A stretch of DNA of 64,000 nucleotides from Aeromicrobium sp. IC_218 (GCF_004336805.1 NZ_SJXM01000003.1:1-64000), one strand, 5' to 3'; numbered from the stretch's first letter, positions 1 to 8,616 are shown. The notes: generated by a model not told the origin, from the sequence alone. Translations and numbers: made by a program.

Positions 1-726
1 CCGCAGGTCGGCGTCGAGCCGGACGGGGGAGGGCGGGTCGATCCCGTCGACCACCGCACGTGCCACGTCCGCGAGGTCGCACCTCTCAGTCGGTCCGGAC
101 GCCTCCTGCTCGGTCCGGGCGAGGCGCAGCAGTGCGTCCACGATGGCGGTGGAGCGCGCGTTCATCTCCAGGGTCCGGTCGATCAGCCGGTCGACGTCAC
201 GACCTTCGGGGTCCGCCTTGGCCACGTCGAGCATCGCCTTGACCACGGCGTTCGGCGTCCGCAGCTCGTGGGACGCGTTCGCGGTGAACCGGCGCTGCTC
301 GGCGAACGCCGCCTCGAGCCGGTCGAGCATCGTGTCGAAGACGTCGGCCAGCCGGCGCAGCTCGTCGTCCGGGCCGGGCAGGTCGATGCGGTGGGTCAGC
401 GAGCCCTCGGCCGCCGTCGACGCCGCGGCGGAGATGGCGTGCAGCGGCCGCAGCACGCGGCCGGCGAGCAGCCAGCCACCGACCAGGCCCACCACCGCCA
501 GGACGAGCGTCCCCGCCACGACCGGACGCACGGCGGCCTCGGCGAGGTCCGACCGGTTGGGTGCGGGCACCCCGCCGCGGGCGTCGACCAGGTTGGCGTC
601 CGGCAGGTAGCGGAGCACGAAGGCGAGCACGAGCATGAATCCGGCCCAGGCCAGCATGAGGAAGCCGGCGTAGCTCAGCGTGAGCTTGAGCCGGACGCTC
701 AGCCCCGGCCGCCGGGTGCGCGTCAC
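1..726 (-). CDS. Sensor histidine kinase, HAMP family (partial, C-terminus outside window)
   Basis: The first 242 residues of a membrane histidine kinase read leftward and run off the window edge, so the ATP-binding domain is not visible. There are two membrane helices (about residues 12-35 and 68-90) around a short external loop, then a HAMP linker, then a HisKA box with phospho-acceptor His at about residue 153 in the motif SHELRTP. The GTG start overlaps the stop of the response regulator by four bases (GTGA), so the pair is translationally coupled. It would phosphorylate that OmpR-type regulator. The stimulus is unknown. The divergent VanY-like peptidase suggests a cell-wall cue, which is inference only. 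Confidence 0.9.
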   Translation of the reverse strand, partial: MTRTRRPGLSVRLKLTLSYAGFLMLAWAGFMLVLAFVLRYLPDANLVDARGGVPAPNRSDLAEAAVRPVVAGTLVLAVVGLVGGWLLAGRVLRPLHAISAAASTAAEGSLTHRIDLPGPDDELRRLADVFDTMLDRLEAAFAEQRRFTANASHELRTPNAVVKAMLDVAKADPEGRDVDRLIDRTLEMNARSTAIVDALLRLARTEQEASGPTERCDLADVARAVVDGIDPPSPVRLDADLR

Positions 727-1388
727 GCGGGCTCGCCGAACCGGTAGCCGACGCCGGCGACCGTGTGGATGACGCCCGGTGGGCCCAGGCGCTTGCGCAG
801 CGTCGAGATGGTGATGCGGACGGCGTTGGTGAACGGGTCGGCGGCCTCGTCCCAGGCCTGCTCGAGGAGGTCCTCGGCGCTCACGACGCCACCGTCGGCG
901 GCCATCAGCACGCGCAGGACGGAGAACTGCTTGCGGGTGAGGGCGACGTAGTGGCCGTCGCGGTGCACCTCGCGGCGAAACGGGTCGAGCCGCACGCCGA
1001 CCGCCTCCAGCACCGGGGGAGCGGCGCGTCCGGACCGCCGCGCCAGGGCCCGCAGCCGCAGCACCAGCTCGCGCATCTCGAACGGCTTGGTGAGGTAGTC
1101 GTCGGTGCCCAGTCCGAAGCCGGAGACCTTGTCGTCCAGGCTCGCCGCGGCGGTCACCATGATCACGCGCGTGCGGGGGTGGTCGGCCGCCAGCCGGCGG
1201 GCGACCTCGTCGCCGTGGACGACCGGCAGGTCGCGGTCGAGCACCACCGCGTCGTAGTCGTTGAGGCCGGCCAGATCGAGCGCGGCCTGCCCGTCGTGCG
1301 CCACGTCCGCGGCGATCGCCTCGAGCCGGAGGCCGTCGCGGATCGCCTCCGCGAGGTAGGTCTCGTCCTCCACCACCAGTACGCGCAC
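723..1388 (-). CDS. OmpR/PhoB-family response regulator
   Basis: This 221-aa protein has a receiver domain (residues 1-115) followed by a winged-helix DNA-binding domain (about 125-220). The acidic pair E7-D8, phospho-acceptor D51 (in VVLDRDLP), a switch Thr in MVTAAA and the conserved Lys in TKPF are all present. The C-terminal part has the usual TRKQFSVL and VRTxxxLRKRL-like elements, ending GVGYRF. The start is the ATG at 1388. It is the partner of the histidine kinase encoded immediately downstream. It probably acts on its own promoter and on the divergent peptidase gene, because a 7-bp inverted repeat lies between the two starts. Confidence 0.95.
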   Translation of the reverse strand: MRVLVVEDETYLAEAIRDGLRLEAIAADVAHDGQAALDLAGLNDYDAVVLDRDLPVVHGDEVARRLAADHPRTRVIMVTAAASLDDKVSGFGLGTDDYLTKPFEMRELVLRLRALARRSGRAAPPVLEAVGVRLDPFRREVHRDGHYVALTRKQFSVLRVLMAADGGVVSAEDLLEQAWDEAADPFTNAVRITISTLRKRLGPPGVIHTVAGVGYRFGEPA

Positions 1389-1418
1389 GCCCCGATGCTA
1401 CGAGCCGGGACCTTTCGT

Positions 1419-1444
1419 GGACGTATCGGAAATCGCGTACGTCC
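1419..1444. promoter_or_regulatory. Candidate operator: 7-bp inverted repeat, 12-nt spacer
   Basis: GGACGTA (1419-1425) and TACGTCC (1438-1444) are perfect inverted copies. They lie in the 87-nt gap between the divergent response regulator and VanY-like genes, where an autoregulated OmpR-type regulator would bind. Function is inferred from position only. Confidence 0.4.
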
Positions 1445-1475
1445 TGGCAACACGCCGGACGGTGCAGTGGATGCC

Positions 1476-2054
1476 ATGACCCACCGACTCCGCACCACCG
1501 TCCTGGCCCTCGTCACCACCGTCGGCGTCGCCGCGCTCCTCGTGGCCGGGCTTCGCTCGTCCGGCGAGGCGTCCGCCGTGCCCGGCCTGTCGTTCCTGCC
1601 CGGCCCGTCGTCGACGCCCGTCGACAGCGCCGCCAGCCGTGAGGGCGACCTCGAGGACCGGACGGTGTCCGTGGACGCCGACGAGCCCGCCGTGACCCGG
1701 CTCGACCCCGCCCTGCGGGACGCGGTGCGGGACGCGGTCGCCGCGGCAGCCGACCAGGACGTCGAGGTGCGCATCAACAGCGGGTGGCGCAGCACCGGCT
1801 ACCAGGAGCGCCTGTTCGCCCAGGCGCTCGTCAAGTACGGCTCGCAGGAGGAGGCGCTGCACTGGGTGGCGACGCCGGACACGTCCTCGCACGTCACCGG
1901 CGACGCCGTCGACGTCGCCCCGACGAAGGCGGCGTACTGGATGAGCCAGCACGGCGACCGGTTCGGGCTGTGCCAGGCCTACGCCAACGAGATCTGGCAC
2001 TACGAGCTGCTCACCGAGCCCGGCGGCACGTGCCCCGACCCCGAGGTGCGCTGA
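1476..2054 (+). CDS. M15 (VanY-type) D-alanyl-D-alanine carboxypeptidase-like protein, membrane-anchored
   Basis: This 192-aa protein has an N-terminal hydrophobic helix (about residues 7-27, signal anchor or signal peptide), a low-complexity linker, and a compact M15 peptidase domain. The zinc motifs of the family are visible: SSHVTGDAVDV (SxHxxGxAxD) and EIWHYE near the C-terminus. Family members remove the terminal D-Ala from peptidoglycan precursors or muropeptides outside the membrane. ATG 1476 is chosen because the ATG five bases upstream meets a stop after two codons. It is divergent from a two-component system, an arrangement resembling vanRS-vanY. No VanH/A/X homologue is present, so resistance to glycopeptides should not be assumed. 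Confidence 0.85.
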   Translation: MTHRLRTTVLALVTTVGVAALLVAGLRSSGEASAVPGLSFLPGPSSTPVDSAASREGDLEDRTVSVDADEPAVTRLDPALRDAVRDAVAAAADQDVEVRINSGWRSTGYQERLFAQALVKYGSQEEALHWVATPDTSSHVTGDAVDVAPTKAAYWMSQHGDRFGLCQAYANEIWHYELLTEPGGTCPDPEVR

Positions 2055-2129
2055 CGGGCCGGGACGGGTCGGCCGACCCGGTGCGGACGGTCACGGACGA
2101 CTGCCCGCCGGGGCGGGAGCGCGGGTCGC

Positions 2130-2164
2130 TAGGGTTCTGCTGCGACCGCCTCCGGAGCGGTCGC
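2130..2164 (+). promoter_or_regulatory. -10 box and leader hairpin of the receiver-phosphatase/kinase operon
   Basis: A TAGGGT -10 box lies at 2130-2135. It is followed by a stem of GCGACCGC (2142-2149) and GCGGTCGC (2157-2164) in the presumed 5' leader, before the purine-rich ribosome binding site at 2171-2177. No clear -35 is seen. The hairpin's role is unknown. Confidence 0.4.
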
Positions 2165-2181
2165 CCGTCGAGAGGGGTTGA

Positions 2182-3411
2182 GTGCGGGTGTCCACGCGTC
2201 GCCCCGCCGCACCCGACGAGCCGCGGCTGCCCCGCACGGACGAGCCGACCATCCTGCTCGTCGAGGACGACGCGGGTGACGCCCTGCTCGTGGACGAGCT
2301 GGTCGCCGACGCCGGGTCGCCCATGCACCTCACCTGGGCCCGCTCGATGCGCGACGCCGAGGCGCTGCTCGCGGAGGGCCTCGAGCCCGACTGCATCCTG
2401 CTCGACCTCCACCTGCCCGACGCCCACGGGCTCGAGGGAGTCGCTCGCATCCAGGGCCAGGCGGGCACGGCGGCCGTCGTCGTCCTGACCGGCCTGGCCG
2501 AGCAGGGCTCGGGGCTGGCCGCGGTCGCGGCCGGTGCGCAGGACTACCTGGTCAAGGGACGCGTCGAGCCGGAGCTGTTCGAGCGCGCCGTGCAGTACGC
2601 GATCCAGCGCAAGCAGGCCGAGCAGGCCGCCGCCGCGCTGCAGGCGAGCCAGATCCGCGCCCAGGAGAACGCCCGGCTCGAGCGCGGCCTGCTGCCCACC
2701 CCGATGCTGGCCGCGTCCGGCCAGCTCGACGTCGCCGCCCGGTACCGCCCCGGACGCGCGCAGAGCGTCCTCGGCGGCGACTTCTACGACGTCGTGCAGA
2801 CGGCCGACGGCACCGTCCACGTCCTCATCGGCGACGTCTCGGGCCACGGCCCCGACGAGGCGGCGCTCGGCGTGGGCCTCCGGATCGCCTGGCGCACGCT
2901 CGTCATCAGCGGCGCGACCGGCCCCGAGCAGCTGCGGCTGCTGGAGCGCGTGCTCGTCGCCGAACGCACGAGCGCCGAGGTGTTCGCGACGCTGACGAGC
3001 ATCGAGCTCGACCCCGACCGGCGCCGGATGCGCGTGATGCGCGCCGGCCACCCGGGCGTGATCCTGCACCACCGCGACGGCGCCGAGCTGCTGGAGGTCG
3101 AGGGCGGCCTCGCGCTCGGTCTCGTCCCCGGCGAGGCGACGTGGCCCGTGGTCGAGCACCGCCTCGACGCGGGCACCGGCGTCGTCCTGTTCACCGACGG
3201 GCTCTTCGAGGTCCGCACCGGGGAGCGGGAGCGCCTGGGTGAGCAGGGCCTGCTCGACCTCGCGCGCGGTGCGGCCGGGCTGGACGCCGAGGAGTTCGTG
3301 GACCTGCTCGTCTCGCGGGCCGGTGAGCTGGCCGAGGCGCACGGCGGGCTCGGGGACGACGTGGCCGTCATCCACGTCCGTTGGACCGACGAGAACGACG
3401 AGGACGCATGA
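2182..3411 (+). CDS. Receiver-domain PP2C (RsbU/SpoIIE-type) serine phosphatase
   Basis: This 409-aa cytoplasmic protein has an N-terminal response-regulator receiver (residues ~22-140; acidic residues E28-D30, phospho-acceptor D75 in LLDLHLPD, Lys in LVKGR), a short coiled linker (~145-170), and a SpoIIE-type PP2C domain (~180-405). The metal-binding motifs GGDFYDV, GDVSGHG, FTDGLFE and GDDVAV are complete, so it should be active. Such proteins dephosphorylate anti-anti-sigma (STAS) proteins when their receiver is phosphorylated. No STAS or anti-sigma gene is in the window. The start is GTG 2182; an in-frame GTG at 2188 has better ribosome-binding-site spacing. Its stop overlaps the ATG of the kinase (ATGA). 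Confidence 0.92.
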   Translation: MRVSTRRPAAPDEPRLPRTDEPTILLVEDDAGDALLVDELVADAGSPMHLTWARSMRDAEALLAEGLEPDCILLDLHLPDAHGLEGVARIQGQAGTAAVVVLTGLAEQGSGLAAVAAGAQDYLVKGRVEPELFERAVQYAIQRKQAEQAAAALQASQIRAQENARLERGLLPTPMLAASGQLDVAARYRPGRAQSVLGGDFYDVVQTADGTVHVLIGDVSGHGPDEAALGVGLRIAWRTLVISGATGPEQLRLLERVLVAERTSAEVFATLTSIELDPDRRRMRVMRAGHPGVILHHRDGAELLEVEGGLALGLVPGEATWPVVEHRLDAGTGVVLFTDGLFEVRTGERERLGEQGLLDLARGAAGLDAEEFVDLLVSRAGELAEAHGGLGDDVAVIHVRWTDENDEDA

Positions 3412-5033
3412 GCCAGGCAGCAACCCCCGGACGTCGCGGCTGGACGGTGTCGGCGATCTTCAACGCCGTCCTCGCGGTGATGCTCGTGCTGGTGCTCGCC
3501 GGCGCGACGATCGTCGCGATCCTCATGTCGCGCACGGCCTCGGTCACCGACGAGCTCGTCGGCGAGGTGCAGCCGGCCCAGGCCGAGGCGCTGCGCCTGC
3601 AGGCCGCCCTGGTCGACCAGGAGACGGGTGCGCGCGGCTACACGATCACCGCCGACCGCCAGTTCCTGACCCCGTACACGGAGGGCCTGGCGGCCGAGGA
3701 GGCGTCCGCGACGCACCTGATGGAGCTGGTCGAGGGGCGGCACCGGCTCGTCGAGGACCTGGAGCGCATCCGCCAGGCGGCCGAGCGGTGGCGGGCCGAG
3801 TACGCCGACCCGCTGATCGGCGGCGTCACGGCGGGCTCGCCGCGCCAGGCCGACGAGCGGGCCGCCCTGCGTGGCAAGGAGGCGTTCGACGAGATCCGAG
3901 CCCTGTTCGTGCGGCAGAACGCCGACCTTGCCGACGCGGTGGACGAGGGGCGCGACGACCTGGAGCAGATCCGCACGATCCGGTCGTGGGTGCTGTCCGG
4001 CGTCATCATCGCGTTCCTGGCCACCGCGGCGCTGCTCGTCGTGCTCGTGCGGCGCCTGGTGACCCGTCCCCTCGAGGCGTTGCAGGACGCGTCCCGGACG
4101 GTCGCGGGCGGCGAGTTCTCCCACCGCATCACGCCCCACGGCCCGACCGACGTCCAGGCGGTCGCGGTCGCCGTCGAGGCGATGCGGACGCGCGTCGTCG
4201 AGGAGCTCGAGACCTCGCTCGCCCAGCAGGACCGTCTCGAGCAGCAGAAGGCCGAGCTGGACGCCCAGGCGCTGGAGCTGCGCCGCTCGAACAACGAGCT
4301 CGAGCAGTTCGCCTACGTCGCGTCGCACGACCTGCAGGAGCCGCTGCGCAAGGTCGCGTCCTTCTGCCAGCTGCTCGACAAGCGGTACGGCGACGAGCTG
4401 GACGAACGGGGCAAGCAGTACATCGACTTCGCCGTCGACGGCGCCAAGCGGATGCAGGTGCTCATCAACGACCTGCTCACCTTCTCGCGCGTCGGCCGGG
4501 TCAACGACAGCCTCGAGCCGGTCTCGCTGGACGCCACGCTGGACAAGGCGCTCGCCAACCTGGAGGCCGCGATCGACGACGCCGGCGCCGAGGTCGTCCG
4601 CCCGGCGGCGCTGCCCGACGTGCTGGGCGACCCGACCCTGTTCGGGATGCTCTGGCAGAACCTGGTCGGCAACGCGATCAAGTTCCAGCGACCCGGGCAG
4701 GCCCCCCGCGTGGAGGTCGCCGTGTCGCGGCAGGCGACGGACGCCGGAGACGTCTGGCAGGTCAGCGTCACCGACAACGGCATCGGCATCGACGCCGAGT
4801 TCGCCGACAAGGTGTTCGTGATCTTCCAGCGGCTGCACAGCCGCGAGGCGTACTCCGGCACCGGCATCGGCCTGGCGCTGTGCAAGAAGATCGTCGAGCA
4901 CCACGGCGGACGCATCTGGATCGACACCGACCACACCGACGGCACGCGCTTCTGCTTCACCGTGCCCGTCGCCCCCGAGACCAACCCCGTCACGGCGTCC
5001 GCGCGTGGCACCGCAGAAGGAGACCGCGCATGA
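3408..5033 (+). CDS. CHASE3-domain sensor histidine kinase, phytochrome-kinase type
   Basis: This 541-aa kinase has a TM helix at ~17-40, an extracellular CHASE3 sensor with the QETGARGY signature (~45-190), a second TM (~200-222), HAMP (~223-275), a coiled coil, HisKA with His307 in YVASHDLQEPLRKV, and a complete HATPase domain (N box QNLVGNAIKFQ, DNGIGI, GTGIGLAL). The DLQEPLRKV version of the H-box is typical of kinases related to bacteriophytochromes, although no chromophore domain is present. It is coupled by ATGA overlaps to a receiver-phosphatase upstream and a single-domain receiver downstream, which suggests one kinase feeding two outputs. Confidence 0.93.
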   Translation: MSQAATPGRRGWTVSAIFNAVLAVMLVLVLAGATIVAILMSRTASVTDELVGEVQPAQAEALRLQAALVDQETGARGYTITADRQFLTPYTEGLAAEEASATHLMELVEGRHRLVEDLERIRQAAERWRAEYADPLIGGVTAGSPRQADERAALRGKEAFDEIRALFVRQNADLADAVDEGRDDLEQIRTIRSWVLSGVIIAFLATAALLVVLVRRLVTRPLEALQDASRTVAGGEFSHRITPHGPTDVQAVAVAVEAMRTRVVEELETSLAQQDRLEQQKAELDAQALELRRSNNELEQFAYVASHDLQEPLRKVASFCQLLDKRYGDELDERGKQYIDFAVDGAKRMQVLINDLLTFSRVGRVNDSLEPVSLDATLDKALANLEAAIDDAGAEVVRPAALPDVLGDPTLFGMLWQNLVGNAIKFQRPGQAPRVEVAVSRQATDAGDVWQVSVTDNGIGIDAEFADKVFVIFQRLHSREAYSGTGIGLALCKKIVEHHGGRIWIDTDHTDGTRFCFTVPVAPETNPVTASARGTAEGDRA

Positions 5034-5473
5034 GCCAGAGCACCGAGCCGATCGAGGTCCTGCTCGTCGAGGACGACCCGGGCGACGAGCTCATGACCCG
5101 TGAGGCGTTCGAGGACAACAAGATCCGCAACACGCTGCACGTCGTCCGCGACGGCGAGCAGGCGCTCGACTTCCTCTACCGCCGCGGCGAGCACGCCGAC
5201 GCGCCGCAGCCCGACCTGGTCCTGCTCGACCTGAACCTGCCGAAGTACGACGGACGCCAGGTGCTGGAGAAGATCAAGTCCGACCCCGACCTGGCCCACA
5301 TCCCGGTCGTCGTGCTCACCACGTCCAGCGCGGAGGAGGACATCCTGCGCAGCTACAAGCTCCACGCCAACGCGTACGTGACCAAGCCCGTCGACGTCGA
5401 GCAGTTCATCGCCGCGGTCCGCCAGATCGACGAGTTCTTCGTGACGATCGTCCGGCTCCCGAACCGCCGCTAG
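5030..5473 (+). CDS. Single-domain response regulator, Rcp1-like
   Basis: This 147-aa protein is a stand-alone receiver with no output domain. Acidic residues E14-D16, phospho-acceptor D67 (VLLDLNLPKYDGR), the Thr pair in VLTTS and the Lys in TKPVD are present. The short insertion between the first helix and the phospho-acceptor strand (RRGEHADAPQPD) is typical of Rcp1-type receivers that partner phytochrome-like kinases. Its ATG overlaps the stop of the CHASE3 kinase (ATGA). It may be a phosphate sink or act by protein-protein contact. A strong hairpin follows. Confidence 0.92.
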   Translation: MSQSTEPIEVLLVEDDPGDELMTREAFEDNKIRNTLHVVRDGEQALDFLYRRGEHADAPQPDLVLLDLNLPKYDGRQVLEKIKSDPDLAHIPVVVLTTSSAEEDILRSYKLHANAYVTKPVDVEQFIAAVRQIDEFFVTIVRLPNRR

Positions 5474-5488
5474 CCGCAGCCGCCCGCG

Positions 5489-5534
5489 CACGACCGAGGC
5501 CCGCTCCCGGGGAGGGGAGCGGGCCTCGGTCGTG
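5489..5534. terminator. Bidirectional hairpin terminator
   Basis: A perfect 20-bp inverted repeat (5489-5508 with 5515-5534, 6-nt loop) sits between the convergent receiver and alcohol dehydrogenase genes. No T-tract follows on either side, as is usual for GC-rich actinobacterial terminators. Confidence 0.8.
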
Positions 5535-5545
5535 CTGCGCGGAGG

Positions 5546-6586
5546 TCAGGCCAGCGTCGCGGTGTCGATGACGAAGCGGTACCGGACGTCCGAGGCCAGG
5601 ACGCGCTCGTAGGCCTCGTTGACCTGCGCGGCGTCGATCACCTCGACCTCGGCGCCGATGCCGTGCTCGCCACAGAAGTCGAGCATCTCCTGGGTGAGCG
5701 CGATGCCGCCGATCATGGAGCCGGCGTAGGAGCGGCGGGCGCTGATCAGCGACATGGCGTTGAGGCTGAGCGGCTCGGCCGGGGCGCCGACGTTGACCAG
5801 CGTGCCGTCGACGGCGAGCAGACCCAGGTAGGCGTCGACGTCGATGACCGCGCTGACGGTGTTGACGATCAGGTCGAACGTGCCCGCCAGGTGCTCGAAC
5901 GTGCTCGGGTCGGACGTCGCGAAGTACGCGTCGGCGCCGAGCCGCAGGCCGTCCTCCTGCTTCTTGAGCGACTGCGACAGCACGGTCACCTCCGCGCCGA
6001 GCGCATGGGCGATCTTGACCGCCATGTGCCCGAGGCCGCCCAGACCGACCACGGCCACCTTCCGGCCGGGGCCCGCGCCCCAGCGGCGCAGCGGGGCGTA
6101 CGTGGTGATGCCGGCGCACAGCAGCGGCGCGGCCTGGGCCGGGTCGATGCCGTCGGGCACCGAGAGGACGTAGTCGGCGTCGACGACGACGTGGGTCGAG
6201 TAGCCGCCCTGCGTGGTCGTGCCGTCGCGGTCGGTGGCGGCGTACGTCCCCACCATGCCCTGGGCGCAGTACTGCTCGTCGCCGCGCCGGCAGCTGTCGC
6301 ACTCGCCGCACGAGCTGACCATGCAGCCGACGCCGACGCGGTCGCCGACCGCGTGCCGGCTGACGTCGGCGCCGACCTCGGTGACGGTGCCGACGATCTC
6401 GTGGCCCGGGACGACGGGGAACGGCTGCGGGCCCCAGTCGCCGTTCACGGTGTGGATGTCGGAGTGGCAGATGCCGGCGTACTCGATGGCGATGAGGACG
6501 TCGTGCGGTCCGACGGCGCGGCGCTCGACCGTCGTCGGGACCAGCGGCTCGCCCGCGGCGGGGGCGGCGTACGCGTTGACGCGCAT
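5546..6586 (-). CDS. Zinc-dependent alcohol dehydrogenase, cinnamyl-alcohol/YahK type
   Basis: This 346-aa member of the medium-chain dehydrogenase family has the catalytic zinc ligands in [15 protein letters not shown] and VPGHEIVG, a structural zinc loop (four Cys in [15 protein letters not shown]), and a dinucleotide-binding GLGGLGH in the Rossmann domain (~170-300). Family members reduce aldehydes to alcohols with NADPH; the physiological substrate here is unknown. The ATG at 6586 has an AGGAAGAG ribosome binding site. It is transcribed divergently from an XRE-type regulator with about 150 bp between them, the common arrangement for a regulator and its target. Confidence 0.93.
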   Translation of the reverse strand: MRVNAYAAPAAGEPLVPTTVERRAVGPHDVLIAIEYAGICHSDIHTVNGDWGPQPFPVVPGHEIVGTVTEVGADVSRHAVGDRVGVGCMVSSCGECDSCRRGDEQYCAQGMVGTYAATDRDGTTTQGGYSTHVVVDADYVLSVPDGIDPAQAAPLLCAGITTYAPLRRWGAGPGRKVAVVGLGGLGHMAVKIAHALGAEVTVLSQSLKKQEDGLRLGADAYFATSDPSTFEHLAGTFDLIVNTVSAVIDVDAYLGLLAVDGTLVNVGAPAEPLSLNAMSLISARRSYAGSMIGGIALTQEMLDFCGEHGIGAEVEVIDAAQVNEAYERVLASDVRYRFVIDTATLA

Positions 6587-6677
6587 GGATCAGCTCTTCC
6601 TGTCGGTGGGCGGACGCCCTCGGGCGTCCGGGTTCGCCACCATCGAAGCGCGCCGCGCGAGCCGGTGACAGGGCGGA

Positions 6678-6693
6678 CTTGTGGGGGTACAAG
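6678..6693. promoter_or_regulatory. Candidate operator, CTTGT/ACAAG inverted repeat
   Basis: CTTGT (6678-6682) and ACAAG (6689-6693) form a short inverted repeat in the divergent gap between the alcohol dehydrogenase and the XRE regulator. It is a plausible regulator site, but the repeat is only 5 bp. Confidence 0.25.
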
Positions 6694-6722
6694 CTCGACC
6701 TGGCTAGCGGCCGTCGGCGGCC

Positions 6723-6728
6723 TACCGT
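6723..6728 (+). promoter_or_regulatory. Leaderless -10 box of the XRE regulator
   Basis: TACCGT ends 6 nt before the GTG start at 6735, and no ribosome binding site separates them, consistent with a leaderless transcript. Confidence 0.5.
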
Positions 6729-6734
6729 GGAGAC

Positions 6735-7619
6735 GTGGACAACCGCGACGACATCCGTGACTTCCTCGCCACCCGGCGGGCCCGGCTCACGCCCGAGCAG
6801 GTGGGCCTGCCCGCAGGCGGCGGGCGCCGGCGCGTCCCCGGGCTGCGCCGCGAGGAGGTCGCCGTCCTGGCCGGGGTGAGCACCGAGTGGTACACCCGCC
6901 TGGAGAAGGGTCACATCGCCGGTGTCTCCGAGGACGTCCTCGAGGCCGTGGCCCGCGCGCTGCGCCTGGACGAGGCCGAGCACACCTACCTGTTCGACCT
7001 GGCCCGGGCCGCGCGGACGATGAGGCGTCCGCCCCGGCGCCGCAAGGCCGACGACCTGCCCGCGCCGGTGCAGTGGATGCTCGACTCGATGGTCGACTCG
7101 GCCGCGTTCGTCGCCAACGGCCGGCTCGACCTGGTGGCGTCCAACGCCCTCGGCCGGGCGCTGTACTCGCCGGTGATCGACTTCGACCCGGTGCGGCCGA
7201 ACATCGCGCGCTACCAGTTCCTCGACCCCACGGCCGACACGTACTTCACCGACCTCGCGGGCGCTGCCAAGGTCACGGTCGCGCTGCTGCGCACCGAGGC
7301 CGGGCGGCATCCCGACGACAAGGAGCTGCGCGGGCTCGTCGGCGAGCTGTCGACGGTGAGCGAGACGTTCCGCACCCGCTGGGCGTCCCACGACGTCCGC
7401 CTGCACCACGCCGGGCACAAGCAGTTCAACCACCCGGCCGTCGGCCTCATCGACCTGGCCTACCACTCGATGGACATCGCTCCCGGAAGCCCTCGGCCGC
7501 TCACCATGACCGTCTACACCGCCGAGCCCGGCAGCGCCTCGGACGAGCAGATGCGCCTGCTCGCCAGCTGGGCCGCGACCGAGGCCCCCGAGCACGTCCG
7601 CGCCGACCAGACCTCCTGA
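6735..7619 (+). CDS. XRE-family transcriptional regulator with MmyB-like ligand domain
   Basis: This 294-aa protein has an N-terminal helix-turn-helix (~25-80, with LRREEVAVLAGVSTEWYTRLEKG) and a C-terminal MmyB-type ligand-binding region (~100-280) that includes VASNALGRALYS. In this actinobacterial family the C-terminal domain is thought to sense a small hydrophobic ligand and the gene lies divergent to an oxidoreductase it controls, as here. GTG 6735 is chosen because it aligns with the family N-terminus and a leaderless -10 box. A cupin gene follows 18 bp downstream and is probably co-transcribed. Confidence 0.9.
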   Translation: MDNRDDIRDFLATRRARLTPEQVGLPAGGGRRRVPGLRREEVAVLAGVSTEWYTRLEKGHIAGVSEDVLEAVARALRLDEAEHTYLFDLARAARTMRRPPRRRKADDLPAPVQWMLDSMVDSAAFVANGRLDLVASNALGRALYSPVIDFDPVRPNIARYQFLDPTADTYFTDLAGAAKVTVALLRTEAGRHPDDKELRGLVGELSTVSETFRTRWASHDVRLHHAGHKQFNHPAVGLIDLAYHSMDIAPGSPRPLTMTVYTAEPGSASDEQMRLLASWAATEAPEHVRADQTS

Positions 7620-7637
7620 ACCCCGAAGGACCCCGCC

Positions 7638-8045
7638 ATGCAGATCACCCGCAGCTCCGTCGCCACCGTCAAGGGCCCGGCCGACTGGTTCACCGGCGAC
7701 GTGTACATCGACGCCGTCGCCGCCGCGCCCGACCCGTCGCGGGTCAGCGCGAACCTGGTGCACTTCATGCCCGGCGCCCGCACCCACTGGCACCGGCACC
7801 CGCTGAGCCAGACCGTCTTCGTCACCGAGGGCGTCGGCCTGTGCCAGCGCCGCGGGGGACCGGTCGAGGTCATCCGTCCCGGGGACCGAGTGCTGTTCGA
7901 GGCCTACGAGGAGCACTGGCACGGTGCCGCGCCCGACCGGCTGATGGTCCACCTGGCCATCAACGAGGGCGACGAGCACCACGCGGTGGTCCACTGGGGC
8001 GAGCCGGTCACCGACGACGAGTACCGGGCCGAGCCGGCCGGCTGA
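7638..8045 (+). CDS. Small cupin-domain protein
   Basis: This 135-aa single-domain cupin carries the two family motifs: first motif around THWHRHPLSQTVFVTEG (two His and a downstream position for metal binding) and second motif around VLFEAYEEHWHG. It resembles the cupins found beside carboxymuconolactone-decarboxylase-like proteins. The substrate is unknown. It lies directly after the XRE regulator and likely belongs to that transcription unit, so it may be part of the same aldehyde or alcohol stress response. Confidence 0.85.
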   Translation: MQITRSSVATVKGPADWFTGDVYIDAVAAAPDPSRVSANLVHFMPGARTHWHRHPLSQTVFVTEGVGLCQRRGGPVEVIRPGDRVLFEAYEEHWHGAAPDRLMVHLAINEGDEHHAVVHWGEPVTDDEYRAEPAG

Positions 8046-8082
8046 CGGTTTCGGTCGCGCCGCGTCCGGGCACCGTCGAGGC

Positions 8083-8616
8083 GTGGGAGCGCTGCTGTCG
8101 GTCGGGCACGGGACGGCCGGACGTGACGACCTGACCGAGCTGTTCCGCGGCGCCGGCGTCGAGCGGGTCGTGGACGTGCGGCGGTTCCCGGGCAGCCGGC
8201 GCAACCCCGAGGTCTCCACCGACGCGATGGCGGTGTGGCTGCCGGCGGCCGGTCTCGGCTACCGGTGGGAGGCCCGGCTCGGTGGCCGTCGCCGGGTGCC
8301 CGACGGCGGCCAGGACGTCGACCGGTGGTGGCGGGTGGAGGCGTTCCGCGGCTACGCCGCGCACATGCGCACCGACGAGTTCCGGGCCGGCCTGGACGCG
8401 CTCGTGGCCGACGCCGAGGCGGCGTCCGGCGCGGTCGCGTTCCTGTGCAGCGAGAGCCTGTGGTGGCGCTGCCACCGGCGGATGGTGAGCGACGCGCTCG
8501 TCCTGCTGCGCGCACGCGAGGTGCAGCACCTCGGCCACGACGGGCGCATGACGCCCCACGTCCCGTCCGAGGGGGCGCGCGTCGACGGCGACGCGATCTA
8601 CTACGACGCCGGCTAG
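8083..8616 (+). CDS. DUF488 family protein
   Basis: This 177-aa protein starts at GTG 8083 with the family opening (LSVGHGT) and the DVRRFPGSRRNP segment. The conserved C-terminal block is also present, with a Cys and a CHRR element (FLCSESLWWRCHRR). DUF488 proteins are widespread, small and mostly uncharacterised. The Cys and basic residues have prompted suggestions of a nucleic-acid or nucleotide role, but nothing is proven. Its stop codon shares a CTAG with the convergent hydrolase. Confidence 0.85.
   Translation: MGALLSVGHGTAGRDDLTELFRGAGVERVVDVRRFPGSRRNPEVSTDAMAVWLPAAGLGYRWEARLGGRRRVPDGGQDVDRWWRVEAFRGYAAHMRTDEFRAGLDALVADAEAASGAVAFLCSESLWWRCHRRMVSDALVLLRAREVQHLGHDGRMTPHVPSEGARVDGDAIYYDAG

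Noticed and set aside
765-1475. Extension of the VanY-like gene into the regulator region
   Set aside because: This is the antisense of the response regulator; a signal-anchor begins at ATG 1476.
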